40,177 nt of DNA, from positions 82,284 to 122,460 of the forward strand of contig JAKSUA010000005.1 in assembly GCA_024409235.1 (NCBI GenBank), read 5' to 3'. The stretch comes from Bacteroidales bacterium (GTDB lineage Bacteria > Bacteroidota > Bacteroidia > Bacteroidales > UBA1715). Both the position numbers and the translations under genes were made by a program. This document shows, piece by piece, positions 29,301-36,866 of this stretch (position 1 is the first letter of the stretch; each line of letters starts with the position of its first letter). Under the pieces are notes generated by a model, which made no database searches, was not told where the DNA came from, and worked only from the letters and a program-made list of their open reading frames with translations.

Positions 29301-29944
29301 ACAATTTTCGTATTATTTCCAGAAACAATCCATTTTTCCGTCACAACCACATCCTCTACATCAACAATATACTTACAATTATCAGCGGTAAACGAGGACG
29401 GATGTGCGCCACTCACATTTTCCCAATTCAAAAGGTTCAACACATCCGACGAAGATCCCGTCGCTCCTTTATAATAAAAAACGTTATTCACATCATAAGT
29501 AAAGCTAGCCGTCTCTTCCGCAGGATCAAGCTCCGGACAAACCTCGCTTCCAACTCCAAGAGTGTACACCGAATTTGTTACGGAATTATACACCACTATA
29601 CAAGTACCACCTGTTGTAAACTTCAATTTTTTACTGTCATCCCCCCCCCAATTTTTATGTATTAAAACATTTCCAGAAACCGAAGATATATCTATTGCCT
29701 GTCCATTATAAGAAACATTAAACCGCTCCCAATCCGGATGATTGCTCGTCACAGTCGCATAGGTCAAATTACCGCAACTTCCTTCATCACTTTTAGTCAC
29801 ACTTCCACTTACAACTATTGCATATTGACCAAAGCTGACAAATGAAACACACATTACACCAACCAAAGTTGCAATCAAAAATCTTAACGCCGAACATTTC
29901 AAAACCAACTTCATACCCATAATATTTTTCATCATCACAATCAT
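26333..29944 (-). CDS. Large T9SS-exported surface protein with a G9 tract
   Basis: The 1203-residue product has a long signal peptide (hydrophobic core LRFLIATLVGVMCVSFVSFG); ATGs at 29944, 29932 and 29914 are all possible starts. The body (residues 150-1030) is a beta-helix-like series of short strands, with repeats of the type G-N-T-V-x-Y-x-G-x-x-Q-x-V followed by Y-N-L (YSNLIIEG, YNNLDLGTG, YYNLVFNNS). Glycine-rich stretches follow (SGGGGGNVV, YQAGGGGNQLNV). A region of the form LLPVEMTTIYG...EIHWQTASEKDNAVFEI, common in Bacteroidetes exported proteins, precedes a T9SS C-terminal domain ending VVDSKQITSEKFIR. Codons for residues 98-102 contain nine consecutive G (29641-29649 as C), which could slip during replication. 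It is transcribed away from uvrC. Probably a surface adhesin or matrix protein; no catalytic motif was seen. Confidence 0.88.
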   Translation of the reverse strand: MIVMMKNIMGMKLVLKCSALRFLIATLVGVMCVSFVSFGQYAIVVSGSVTKSDEGSCGNLTYATVTSNHPDWERFNVSYNGQAIDISSVSGNVLIHKNWGGDDSKKLKFTTGGTCIVVYNSVTNSVYTLGVGSEVCPELDPAEETASFTYDVNNVFYYKGATGSSSDVLNLLNWENVSGAHPSSFTADNCKYIVDVEDVVVTEKWIVSGNNTKIVVGDGENPASLKVSARIKYSNGVDVQSNAILDIACSSVPSFGKLYDNSTVKYSGNENQDVKNIRTYSNLIIEGSSRDVVFSSGDLSISGNFSAVSGINYVTTGNTVKYVSSGSQTVTAFPYNNLDLGTGNRVYTTEGTIKIAGNFIPSTGTNNVTGSTVEFNGNNQNIPASEYYNLVFNNSSQARLNGNVTVRNSLTFQKGIVTNVSNQMIEVLNTEPSAVTAMIGAFTKTPLVRHIKSNMTSSSESYLFPVGYNTSYYPLELQNITTGSGDVTVQVQYNKNGYWYVYSKGNYTEGSVSLSVPQGELGAMNSVWGSSDNSTYENLYGNISGSSVKNSNLSKFKYYKLSTRATNNVTYTYNCSGDITDPRSWSLTSGVGVPNPPVDFNVNDATWSVTCSATVPNGKVLNIGGFNSKFEVTTDNAKLFVYGSLSVDGEFALNDKATMTVYSGGKLNIYGKYSHSGSNFSKIVNKDGGVINVYTDLSLEKIGISNSGTINVLGNLTFDNRTTLTNDGTLTCTGGDVTVKAGNNGLAAPTITNSGKMVFTDCNVNFQSGDSPDSWPQFTNATGGVILVDNTKSVGKDVTFSERAVFGEGYMNGKTKKSYDFQAGSTLKIMGCDLKCTLQGSSGEIPNVIDGDIYIVDGNFIQRTAGGGGHLAFGANSTLILRDSDGNGDGILDMSGGGGGNVVSVMGTIYAEGVSYQAGGGGNQLNVESGATAFVGQLGATLEGNSYVTTINIKGGSTMYYCGNITPRGDDIGTVEAGGTLIYAQEYYEDNPITELDFATPGGAESVRVEANYTSKEECTASFKEKTGTLLPVEMTTIYGICSNNAVEIHWQTASEKDNAVFEILRSFDGINFEEIGTVLGLGNSNQVHNYEFADSDDDKTGIVYYKLKQVDFDGKTTESKIIVVQTCGKNAQFSVSDYEIVVQFKNPEETNYVIMTTISGKIVYSKTFKAVEEARIVAPKTKGIYIISVVDSKQITSEKFIR
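29641..29649 (-). repeat. G9 homopolymer within the coding sequence
   Basis: Nine C on the plus strand, read as nine G in the gene, at codons for N-W-G-G-D. It is conspicuous in this AT-rich sequence and lies about 300 nt into a large surface-protein gene. Loss or gain of one G would shift the frame. Confidence 0.85.
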
Positions 29945-30023
29945 TTTAATGACACGTAAACATTCTATGTTTCAACAACTTACAAATCGTATTTTTAACA
30001 CCGTATATTTACGCATTGAAACA

Positions 30024-30055
30024 CAAAAATAACCTTTGAAAACATCAAAAGCAAA
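30024..30055 (-). promoter_or_regulatory. Promoter of the G9-tract surface protein
   Basis: On the minus strand TTTG (30052-30055), 20 nt, then TATTTTTG (30024-30031). Transcription should start near 30020, giving a leader of about 75 nt to the ATG at 29944. The rest of the divergent gap to uvrC (30056-30176) shows nothing else clear. Confidence 0.72.
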
Positions 30056-30176
30056 TAAATATCATTCATTTTCACTCAAATGAGAATATTTTTTTCTTAA
30101 CCTTTCATTATCGTACAAAGGCTCTCTACATCAAAATATTATCAACTTAGATTCTCCTTTATTAAATTTCTATGTA

Positions 30177-30184
30177 TATCTTTG
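30177..30184 (+). promoter_or_regulatory. -7 box of uvrC
   Basis: TATCTTTG matches TAnnTTTG and ends 5 nt before the ATG at 30190, so the transcript would have almost no leader. The -33 region is weak. Confidence 0.5.
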
Positions 30185-30189
30185 ACAAA

Positions 30190-32019
30190 ATGATAAAAAA
30201 GGATGACATACGACTTAATTCTATCAAAGAGCAGTTGGCAAACCTGCCAACCAATCCTGGTATTTATCAATACTTTGACAAAAATGAAACGCTCATTTAC
30301 GTTGGTAAGGCAAAGAATCTAAAGCGTCGCGTTTCGTCGTATTTCAATAAAGAACAGACGCATCCAAAAACCAGAGTTTTAGTAAGTAAAATTGTAACAA
30401 TCAAGCATTTCATTGTAGAAAGCGAACAGGATGCACTGCTGCTTGAAAACAATTTAATTAAGAAATACAAACCGCGTTACAACGTAATGCTGAAAGATGA
30501 CAAAACCTATCCATGGATAGTCATCAAAAACGAGGAATTTCCAAGAATATTCCTAACAAGACATTTTGTTAAAAACGGCTCACAATATTTTGGTCCCTAC
30601 GCCAACGTCCATATGGCAAAAAATCTGCTTACACTTGTAAAACAGTTATACAAGCCACGCACCTGCAACCTTAGTCTAAACACATTCGACATTCAAAAAG
30701 GCAAATTCAACGTTTGTCTCGAATATCACATTAAGAACTGTTGCGGACCATGCGTAGGACGGCAGACAAAATCAGAATACGACGATGCTGTATGCGAAAT
30801 ACGGGACATTCTCAAAGGAAATATTGGTGAAGTCATCAAGGTTCTCAAAAATCGTATGATGAAATATGCCTCGGAAATGAAATACGAAGCTGCAGGAGAA
30901 ATCAAGCAGCAACTTGACGAACTTACTCGCTATCAGAGCCATTCCACCGTTGTCAATCCAAGCATTACCAACGTTGACGTTTATTCTATTTTAGATGACA
31001 ACGATACTGCTTACGTGAACTTTTTGAAAGTTGTAAACGGAGCTGTTGTCCAGCTTCACACTCTTGAAATCAAAAAACAGCTTGACGAAACACCTGAAGA
31101 ACTTCTTGGGCTCGCAATGACTGACATTCGTCAAAACATCCCAAGCACGGCAAAGGAAATCATTGTTCCTTTCGAGCCAGACTTTCAGTTGGAAGGAATC
31201 ACTTTTCATGTTCCACTACGGGGAGATAAGCTAAATTTGCTGAAACTTTCCGAACAAAACGCTCATTTATACAAAGTTGAAAAACTTAAACAACTAAAAC
31301 GAGTTGACCCCGAGCGTCATAGCAGAAAGATTTTAGAGTCATTACAACAAGCTCTTCAACTCAAAGAACTACCACGAAACATAGAATGCTTTGACAACAG
31401 CAACATACAGGGAGCATATCCAGTAGCAGGAATGGTTCATTTTACCGACGGAAAGCCAAACAAATCGGAATATCGAAAATTCAACATCAAAACTGTAAAA
31501 GGCCCCGACGATTATGCAAGTATGGAAGAAGTCATTTTTAGGCGATACAAGCATCTCATAGAAGACGGTATGGAATTGCCTCAATTACTTATCGTTGATG
31601 GTGGAGAAGGACAAATGGAAGTGGCAAGACGGGTAATTCAAGACCAACTCAATCTTGAAATTCCAATTGCCGGTCTTGCTAAAGACAGAAGACACCACAC
31701 TCACGAAATTCTTTTCGGATTTCCACCCAAAGCTGTGGGCATAAAGCCAAACGACCCTTTATTTCATCTTCTGGAACACATACAAGATGAAGTTCACCGG
31801 TTTGCCATAACTTTCCACCGCAACCAACGTTCAAAGAATTTCACCTCGTCGGAACTTGAGAAAATTGAAGGTATTGGTCCTAAGACCATTGAAATACTTT
31901 TCAAAGAATTCAAGTCCGTTTCTACAATTAAAAAAGCATCAGAAGCAGAACTTACCGAAGTTGTAGGAAAAGAGAAAGCTCGAAAAATCAAAGATTTTTT
32001 CGAGCTTTCTCAAAAATAG
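30190..32019 (+). CDS. uvrC: Excinuclease ABC subunit C
   Basis: The 609-residue UvrC makes the two incisions in nucleotide excision repair after UvrA/UvrB damage recognition. An N-terminal GIY-YIG domain (NPGIYQYFDKNETLIYVGKA) is followed by a UVR motif (MKYEAAGEIKQQLDELTRY, about residue 235) that binds UvrB. The RNase H-like 5'-incision domain begins at IECFDNSNIQGAYPVAGMV and includes LLIVDGGEGQ. Tandem HhH motifs end the protein (LEKIEGIGPKTIEILFKEF). The start is set at 30190 (MIKKDDIRLNSIKEQL) because the ATG at 30172 precedes and overlaps the -7 box. The last codons lie inside a long inverted repeat, and the gene ends 15 bp from convergent exbD. Confidence 0.96.
   Translation: MIKKDDIRLNSIKEQLANLPTNPGIYQYFDKNETLIYVGKAKNLKRRVSSYFNKEQTHPKTRVLVSKIVTIKHFIVESEQDALLLENNLIKKYKPRYNVMLKDDKTYPWIVIKNEEFPRIFLTRHFVKNGSQYFGPYANVHMAKNLLTLVKQLYKPRTCNLSLNTFDIQKGKFNVCLEYHIKNCCGPCVGRQTKSEYDDAVCEIRDILKGNIGEVIKVLKNRMMKYASEMKYEAAGEIKQQLDELTRYQSHSTVVNPSITNVDVYSILDDNDTAYVNFLKVVNGAVVQLHTLEIKKQLDETPEELLGLAMTDIRQNIPSTAKEIIVPFEPDFQLEGITFHVPLRGDKLNLLKLSEQNAHLYKVEKLKQLKRVDPERHSRKILESLQQALQLKELPRNIECFDNSNIQGAYPVAGMVHFTDGKPNKSEYRKFNIKTVKGPDDYASMEEVIFRRYKHLIEDGMELPQLLIVDGGEGQMEVARRVIQDQLNLEIPIAGLAKDRRHHTHEILFGFPPKAVGIKPNDPLFHLLEHIQDEVHRFAITFHRNQRSKNFTSSELEKIEGIGPKTIEILFKEFKSVSTIKKASEAELTEVVGKEKARKIKDFFELSQK
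31972..32011. terminator. Stem-loop embedded in the last codons of uvrC
   Basis: gagaaagctcgaaaaatc (31972-31989) pairs with gattttttcgagctttctc (31993-32011), 18 bp with one bulged base and a 3-nt loop. It sits between convergent uvrC and exbD and probably ends transcripts from both sides, though the T-tract is poor outside the stem. Confidence 0.6.
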
Positions 32020-32034
32020 TTTTATGAAGAAAAT

Positions 32035-32499
32035 TTATTTCGGAACTACAGAATAACTGATTTTCAACGCATTTGCTTTACGCAATTCTTGTTTCACATC
32101 AGTTACAATACCCATTCTTGCTTTAGAATCCACCTTCAAAGATATAGTCATTTGAGAACGGTCGTTTGCAGGTTTTGATTCTTTTTCAGTTTCAACAAAC
32201 TTAGCAATCTTTGAAATGTCCTCAATTGACTCATTCAATTGGATAACTGGTTGAGTACCATACAATTTTTGCAACGCATTAGTTGGAGCAGCAATATAGA
32301 TATTACTTACCAACGACTTTTTCTCTAACTTGACAAATTCAGTTGCTTTTGGCAAGTGAGGTTTTTTTACCAACAAAGTACTTTCACGCATTGTTGTTGC
32401 CACCATGAAGAAGAAAATCAACATGAAAATGATATCAGGCAATGACTGCGTTGAAATTGGAGGTGGAGTCTTTTTTTCTTTACTTCTAAATTGAGCCAT
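32035..32499 (-). CDS. exbD: ExbD/TolR-family proton channel subunit (second copy)
   Basis: The 154-residue protein has one N-terminal membrane helix carrying the conserved aspartate (SLPDIIFMLIFFFMVATTM) and a periplasmic domain ending in ALKISYSVVPK. ExbD pairs with ExbB to use proton motive force for TonB-dependent transport or related outer-membrane work. Tandem ExbD copies are common in Bacteroidetes. The ATG is 1 nt past the stop of the upstream exbD, so the two are tightly coupled. It is the last gene of the exbB operon and faces uvrC. Confidence 0.9.
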   Translation of the reverse strand: MAQFRSKEKKTPPPISTQSLPDIIFMLIFFFMVATTMRESTLLVKKPHLPKATEFVKLEKKSLVSNIYIAAPTNALQKLYGTQPVIQLNESIEDISKIAKFVETEKESKPANDRSQMTISLKVDSKARMGIVTDVKQELRKANALKISYSVVPK

Positions 32500-32500
32500 A

Positions 32501-33085
32501 TTATTTTCCTCCGATATTTTTAGGTTCAGCTTCCGAAATCTTTTGAGGAATGATCTGTTTTATTAAATCCTGTTGATCTTCCTTCAATTCATTGAATGCT
32601 TTTCTGAAATATTTTTTTGCATAAATATCTTTTACTTCATTATATGCAGCAATAATTTCATTTTGCACTTCAATATATTTCTCATATGATGTACCGCGGT
32701 CATTTTGAATACTAACAATGGCTTTAGTAACCTTAACCTTACCAATTCGAGGAATATCTTCTTCGGTATAGCCAGGATAACGTTTATCATTCATGTCATT
32801 GTTCATATTCAACAAGAAATCCTTGCAAGCCTTGCGTAAATCACGAGAATTCATCGGTTGCTTTTCAACCATTAACTTGTCATCTTTATTGACAAGCACA
32901 ACGAACAAGTTCTTATCCAACACTTTGATATCATCTTGTTGCTCAGTTTGATCCTGATAAGGAGGCAACATACGGAACAAACCTTTGTCTGTATCCATTG
33001 TTGTAGCAGCAAGGAAGAAAATCAACAGCATGAACGAAATGTCCGCCATTGAAGAAGCATTTATTTCTGGAACTTTCTTTCCCAT
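32501..33085 (-). CDS. exbD: ExbD/TolR-family proton channel subunit (first copy)
   Basis: The 194-residue protein begins MGKKVPEINASSMADISFML, with the conserved membrane aspartate in SSMADISFMLLIFFLAATTM. The periplasmic part is about 50 residues longer than in the second copy and contains an acidic/basic C-terminal extension (residues 140-194) predicted to be helical (YAKKYFRKAFNELKEDQQDL). It lies downstream of the Cys-rich membrane protein, separated by a small hairpin, and 1 nt ahead of the second exbD. The unequal partners suggest an ExbD heterodimer. Confidence 0.9.
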   Translation of the reverse strand: MGKKVPEINASSMADISFMLLIFFLAATTMDTDKGLFRMLPPYQDQTEQQDDIKVLDKNLFVVLVNKDDKLMVEKQPMNSRDLRKACKDFLLNMNNDMNDKRYPGYTEEDIPRIGKVKVTKAIVSIQNDRGTSYEKYIEVQNEIIAAYNEVKDIYAKKYFRKAFNELKEDQQDLIKQIIPQKISEAEPKNIGGK

Positions 33086-33098
33086 AGTTTATACATTA

Positions 33099-33120
33099 AA
33101 GTGGGGAATTACCCCCACTT
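33099..33120 (-). other. Intercistronic hairpin in the exbB-exbD operon
   Basis: aagtgggg (33099-33106) pairs with ccccactt (33113-33120) around a 6-nt loop. On the minus strand it is followed by TTTAATG, not a long T run. It may adjust expression or mRNA stability between the membrane protein and the exbD genes. Confidence 0.6.
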
Positions 33121-33122
33121 AT

Positions 33123-33722
33123 TTATTTTCTTAAAAATTTAATTACAAATGACGAGCAAATAGCTAAAACAGCACCTGCAAGTATGAAATATGTTCCATA
33201 CAACATAGTATCTGTCAACTCAACTTCCAGTTCTGTAATTGTCTGTTCGTAACCAATAATATTTGGTATAACAACAGTTGAGACAGCGATTGCGATTGCA
33301 ATTGCTAATACAACAACAACAAAACCAGCAGTAACAAGAGTTGTTTTTGACAATTTCTTACCATTTGTAAATGACGAATATACTGCTAAAGCAAGCATTA
33401 ATACTACAGCAATAATAATCAATGCGATAGCAAACCAAAGATATGCACCTGTATAATCAAGACATTCTTGACTACATTCAGTAATATCTATACCTTGTTG
33501 TGCTTCACGTTCCATAATTTCTGCATACGAAACAGCACAAGAGTCGGCAGACATTAAATAAGATTCTCCGTCTGGAGTAACACCTTCGCACACAGATAAC
33601 GAACAAGCTAAGCAATCCTTGCCAGCTGCAGCTACCCAATACCATACTGTTGCTAACAAAGCAACAACAAGTAGTGCTACGTATCCGACTTTAAATGTTT
33701 TATTAAATTTTTGATTATCCAT
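33123..33722 (-). CDS. Four-helix membrane protein with Cys-rich loop, in exbB/exbD operon
   Basis: This 199-residue protein is not recognised. Hydrophobic helices span about 14-33, 94-116, 127-152 and 172-192. By the positive-inside rule, both ends and the KK-containing 118-126 loop are cytoplasmic. The loop between helices 1 and 2 (34-93) should be periplasmic and contains six cysteines, at 37, 40, 45, 62, 83 and 87 (CLAC, SVC, DSC, TEC, QEC), a likely set of disulfides; C189 is in helix 4. It lies 6 nt after exbB and just before two exbD genes, so it is probably an accessory or structural subunit of this ExbB/ExbD complex. That role is inferred only from position and topology. Confidence 0.8.
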   Translation of the reverse strand: MDNQKFNKTFKVGYVALLVVALLATVWYWVAAAGKDCLACSLSVCEGVTPDGESYLMSADSCAVSYAEIMEREAQQGIDITECSQECLDYTGAYLWFAIALIIIAVVLMLALAVYSSFTNGKKLSKTTLVTAGFVVVVLAIAIAIAVSTVVIPNIIGYEQTITELEVELTDTMLYGTYFILAGAVLAICSSFVIKFLRK

Positions 33723-33728
33723 CAGAGA

Positions 33729-34547
33729 CTATTTTTTAGCGTTATATTTCACAACTACATCAACCAATGAAATAGAAGCATCTTCCATATCTGTTGTTAA
33801 ATCATCGATTTTAGACAACAAATAGTTGTAGAATACTTGTAGAATCATAGCAACGATCAAACCACCTACTGTAGTCAATAAGGCAACTTTAATACCACCA
33901 GCAACAACAGTTGGAGACATTTCACCAGCAATAGCAATATCATCGAAAGCTTGAATCATACCGATTACAGTTCCCAAGAAACCAAGAGATGGAGCCAAAC
34001 CGATACAAAGAGAAACCCAAGTCAAACCTTTTTCCAAAAGACCCATTTGTACAGATCCATAAGAAGCAACTGTTTTTTCAACCATTTCTGGGCCATCAGA
34101 AAGACGAGTCAAACCTTGGTAGAAAATACTTGCTACAGGACCAGGAGTATTACGGCAAAGTTCTTTTGCAGCTTCTTCATCACCTTTATTCAAAGCTTCT
34201 TCAATACCATTCAATAATTTTGTTGTATTTGTTGTAGCCAAGTTCAAATAAAGAATTCTTTCAATTGAAATAGCAACACCTAAAATCAAGCAGATAATTA
34301 CAAGTGCCATGAAACCAGCACCACCTTCGATAACTTTTTCTTTCAAAACTTGGTGGAAACCTTTTTCTTCTGCAACAAATTCTTCTGTTGTTGCAGCTTC
34401 TGCAGCTGTTTCTACAGCCTGAGCAGAATCTTGTGCTACTGTTTCAGTTGTTGCAGCAGTATCATTGCTTGCTTCAACACTTTCTTGTGAAAATGAAGTT
34501 AGGCTAAACAAACCCAACGCCATCACGAATACAAATACTTTCTTCAT
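33729..34547 (-). CDS. exbB: MotA/TolQ/ExbB proton channel protein
   Basis: From the ATG at 34547 the product is 272 residues: MKKVFVFVMALGLFSLTSFSQ as an N-terminal hydrophobic segment, then about 45 Ala/Thr/Glu-rich residues (SNDTAATTETVAQDSAQAVE), then three membrane helices typical of ExbB. The conserved core is LTWVSLCIGLAPSLGFLGTV followed by IGMIQAFDDIA and VAGGIKVALLTTVGGLIVAM. Together with ExbD it forms a proton-driven motor in the inner membrane. The extended N-terminus is usual in Bacteroidetes homologues. Codons up to 34652 are open but lack family similarity and run toward the -7 box near 34680. It is the first gene of exbB-membrane protein-exbD-exbD. Confidence 0.93.
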   Translation of the reverse strand: MKKVFVFVMALGLFSLTSFSQESVEASNDTAATTETVAQDSAQAVETAAEAATTEEFVAEEKGFHQVLKEKVIEGGAGFMALVIICLILGVAISIERILYLNLATTNTTKLLNGIEEALNKGDEEAAKELCRNTPGPVASIFYQGLTRLSDGPEMVEKTVASYGSVQMGLLEKGLTWVSLCIGLAPSLGFLGTVIGMIQAFDDIAIAGEMSPTVVAGGIKVALLTTVGGLIVAMILQVFYNYLLSKIDDLTTDMEDASISLVDVVVKYNAKK

Positions 34548-34676
34548 AATTTTACTTTTAAAACTTTCTTTATAATTATACATTTTTATTGTTTCTATAC
34601 CATATAAAAGAGCTTGTGCTTTCAAATCCCAGCAGGTTTTTATTCCCGTCACAACACAACATTTCTTTTAATGTGC

Positions 34677-34684
34677 CAAATATA
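34677..34684 (-). promoter_or_regulatory. -7 box of the exbB operon
   Basis: On the minus strand TATATTTG matches TAnnTTTG, giving a leader of about 125 nt to the exbB ATG at 34547. The -33 position lacks TTTG. The leader contains no strong structure that I can see. Confidence 0.45.
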
Positions 34685-34718
34685 CGTATTTTTTTTATTC
34701 CTCATTATAAAATAAAAA

Positions 34719-34751
34719 AAAAGAGACGAAGGATTTTCCAACGTCTCTTTT
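34719..34751 (-). terminator. Rho-independent terminator after the PorE-like gene
   Basis: aaaagagacg (34719-34728) pairs with cgtctctttt (34742-34751), with a long T run following on the minus strand. It lies just past the stop at 34770. Confidence 0.87.
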
Positions 34752-34769
34752 CAAACATTTATGTAAGAA

Positions 34770-36863
34770 CTATTCGTTACTTACAATTTTGAATTCAACT
34801 CGACGGTTTTGTGCTCTACCCTCTGGTGTATCGTTCGTTGCGATTGGCTCATCAAAGCCGTAACCTTTAAAAGACAGACGGTCCGAAGATATATTCTTCG
34901 AAATCAAATAATTAACAACCGCTTCGGCACGTTCCTGAGACAATTTTTGGTTATAGGTCTTTGATCCTACATTATCAGTATGACCACCAATTTCAATCTT
35001 CATCTTAGCATTAGAAGTTAAAATTTCAACCAACTTATCCAACTCATTGTATGACATTGGCTTCAAAGTTGACTTATCAGTATCAAAGAACACGTTACGC
35101 AAAACAATTTTAGAATCTTTTGCAACAGGCATCAACTGAATATCAAGGAAAATCTCCTGGTAGTCTGTAGTTTGAGGAACATCAAAGTTTTCAGAATGGA
35201 ACAAATAGCCATCTTTTTTCACTGCAATACCATAGTTCTTTCCAGAAGGAAGTGGAATCAAGAATTTTCCAGTTGTTGAGTTCGAACTACTTGTAAACAA
35301 GATTTGTCCTGTTGCATTATCGGTAATTTCGATTTGAGCATCAAGATATTTCTTAGGATCTGCAAAGGCATCAGAAACAACACCTTTTACAACTGTTAAA
35401 CGAGCAGTTTTAATTTCAACAGATTTTTCCATAACAACCTCTTGTTGAATAGGATTAGCAATTGCAGCAATCAAATTATTTTCCGTAGTCATATTCAATT
35501 TCTTTTCAGGGCCTAGGAAAGTTATCATATATATATCCAAACCACCAAAGCCATCACTACGTTCCGAAGAATAATAAGCATGCATACCACTCGCATCTAC
35601 AACTAAAAATTGTTCATCACCAGGAGTATTTATCGGATATCCGATATTAACTGGTTTTGACCAACTTCCATCATCCTGCAAAGTTGTATAGAAAATATCA
35701 TAACCACCCATTGTTTCATGGCCGTTAGACGCAAAATACAAAGTTCTGCCATCTGGATGCATGTAAACGCCAACCTCATCCTTATCAGTATTTACCACAG
35801 GACCAAGATTTACAGGTTTTCCCCATTTTCCCTTTTCATTCATTTTACACATGAAAATATCATGCTGACCATAGTTTTGAACACGTTGATCGCATGCACT
35901 TGAGAAATAAACTGTTTTGCCATCATAAGAAAAACACGCTGAATTTTCATGTGCTTCCGTATTTATAGCATCAAAAAATTCAGGTTTTGTCCAAGAGTCA
36001 CCTTTTCTCTCAGAATACTTTATGTCACCATTATTTTTTCCTCCATAGAAAGTGAACAATTTCTGTCCATCTGCAGACAAACCGATAGTTGCGTCATTTT
36101 CCTTTGTGTTTACTGGCTCACCCATTTCAACAGCCTGAGACCAAGAAGTTCCCGTACGATACGAAACCCAAAGGTTTTCATCATATTCACCATCATCATA
36201 TGGTTTCTTGTTATATTTATTTTCACGAGTAGAAGTGAAAATCAACATCGACTGGTCAGCCGAGATAATCGGAGCATAATCTGTATATTTTGAGTTAATG
36301 GATGGTCCCATATTATCAATAAAAACACGTGCGGAATCAGCCATTAATTTTTTACCGATATTACATTGATCAATACGTTCTGCAAGTTCTGCACCACTTG
36401 TTTTGTTTTCCTCAGGAGTCAAACGAGCACGAGCTTTTTGGAAAGCACTAATTGCTTCATCAAACTGATACGTACATTGATATGCCATACCGAGAATACC
36501 ATACGCATGTCCTGCACCTACAGGATCTAATTCAACAGCTTTAATAAAATATGGAATACTTTCCGAAGCTTGTTTAGACATCCAGTAACATTTGCCTATT
36601 TTATAATTCAGATCAGCATTACTTGGATTAAAATTTTGTGCCTTCAAGTAATTACTTACAGCAGTTTTGTAATCACCAATTTCAACATAGGCATCACCTT
36701 CATCAATATTTTTCAAAGCTTCCTTAATTCCTTTCACATCATCAGGGAAGAACTTTTTACTAAATTCCTTATTCTGACCAAACGAAAATGTTGTTACAAA
36801 AAGTAGTAACGCAACATTTATATATTTCATAACATTTTTCATTTCCAAAACAATCTTAATCAT
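34770..36863 (-). CDS. TPR-PD40 propeller-CRD-OmpA protein, PorE-like
   Basis: The 697-residue protein has a signal peptide (YINVALLLFVTTFSFG); starts at 36863, 36842 or 36830 are all possible. TPR repeats occupy about 40-150. A PD40 beta-propeller spans about 185-460, with blades such as ATIGLSADGQKLFTFYG, ACFSYDGKTVYFSS and VYMHPDGRTLYFASNG. A carboxypeptidase-regulatory-like fold follows (about 488-575, VVKGVVSDAFADPKKYLDAQ). The OmpA C-terminal domain (590-697) has the peptidoglycan-binding motif GHTDNVGSKTYNQKLSQERA and R in GRAQNRRVEF. This order matches PorE of Porphyromonas, which anchors the T9SS to peptidoglycan, but PorE is a lipoprotein and no lipobox cysteine is seen here. It starts 4 nt after the TPR gene and ends at a strong terminator. 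Confidence 0.87.
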   Translation of the reverse strand: MIKIVLEMKNVMKYINVALLLFVTTFSFGQNKEFSKKFFPDDVKGIKEALKNIDEGDAYVEIGDYKTAVSNYLKAQNFNPSNADLNYKIGKCYWMSKQASESIPYFIKAVELDPVGAGHAYGILGMAYQCTYQFDEAISAFQKARARLTPEENKTSGAELAERIDQCNIGKKLMADSARVFIDNMGPSINSKYTDYAPIISADQSMLIFTSTRENKYNKKPYDDGEYDENLWVSYRTGTSWSQAVEMGEPVNTKENDATIGLSADGQKLFTFYGGKNNGDIKYSERKGDSWTKPEFFDAINTEAHENSACFSYDGKTVYFSSACDQRVQNYGQHDIFMCKMNEKGKWGKPVNLGPVVNTDKDEVGVYMHPDGRTLYFASNGHETMGGYDIFYTTLQDDGSWSKPVNIGYPINTPGDEQFLVVDASGMHAYYSSERSDGFGGLDIYMITFLGPEKKLNMTTENNLIAAIANPIQQEVVMEKSVEIKTARLTVVKGVVSDAFADPKKYLDAQIEITDNATGQILFTSSSNSTTGKFLIPLPSGKNYGIAVKKDGYLFHSENFDVPQTTDYQEIFLDIQLMPVAKDSKIVLRNVFFDTDKSTLKPMSYNELDKLVEILTSNAKMKIEIGGHTDNVGSKTYNQKLSQERAEAVVNYLISKNISSDRLSFKGYGFDEPIATNDTPEGRAQNRRVEFKIVSNE

Positions 36864-36866
36864 ACA

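Noticed and set aside
34548..34652. 35-residue extension of ExbB
   Set aside because: The extension has no family similarity, and the ATG at 34547 gives a normal Bacteroidetes ExbB N-terminus.
34548..34676. Riboswitch in the roughly 125-nt exbB leader
   Set aside because: No recognised aptamer motif or strong stem structure was found in it.
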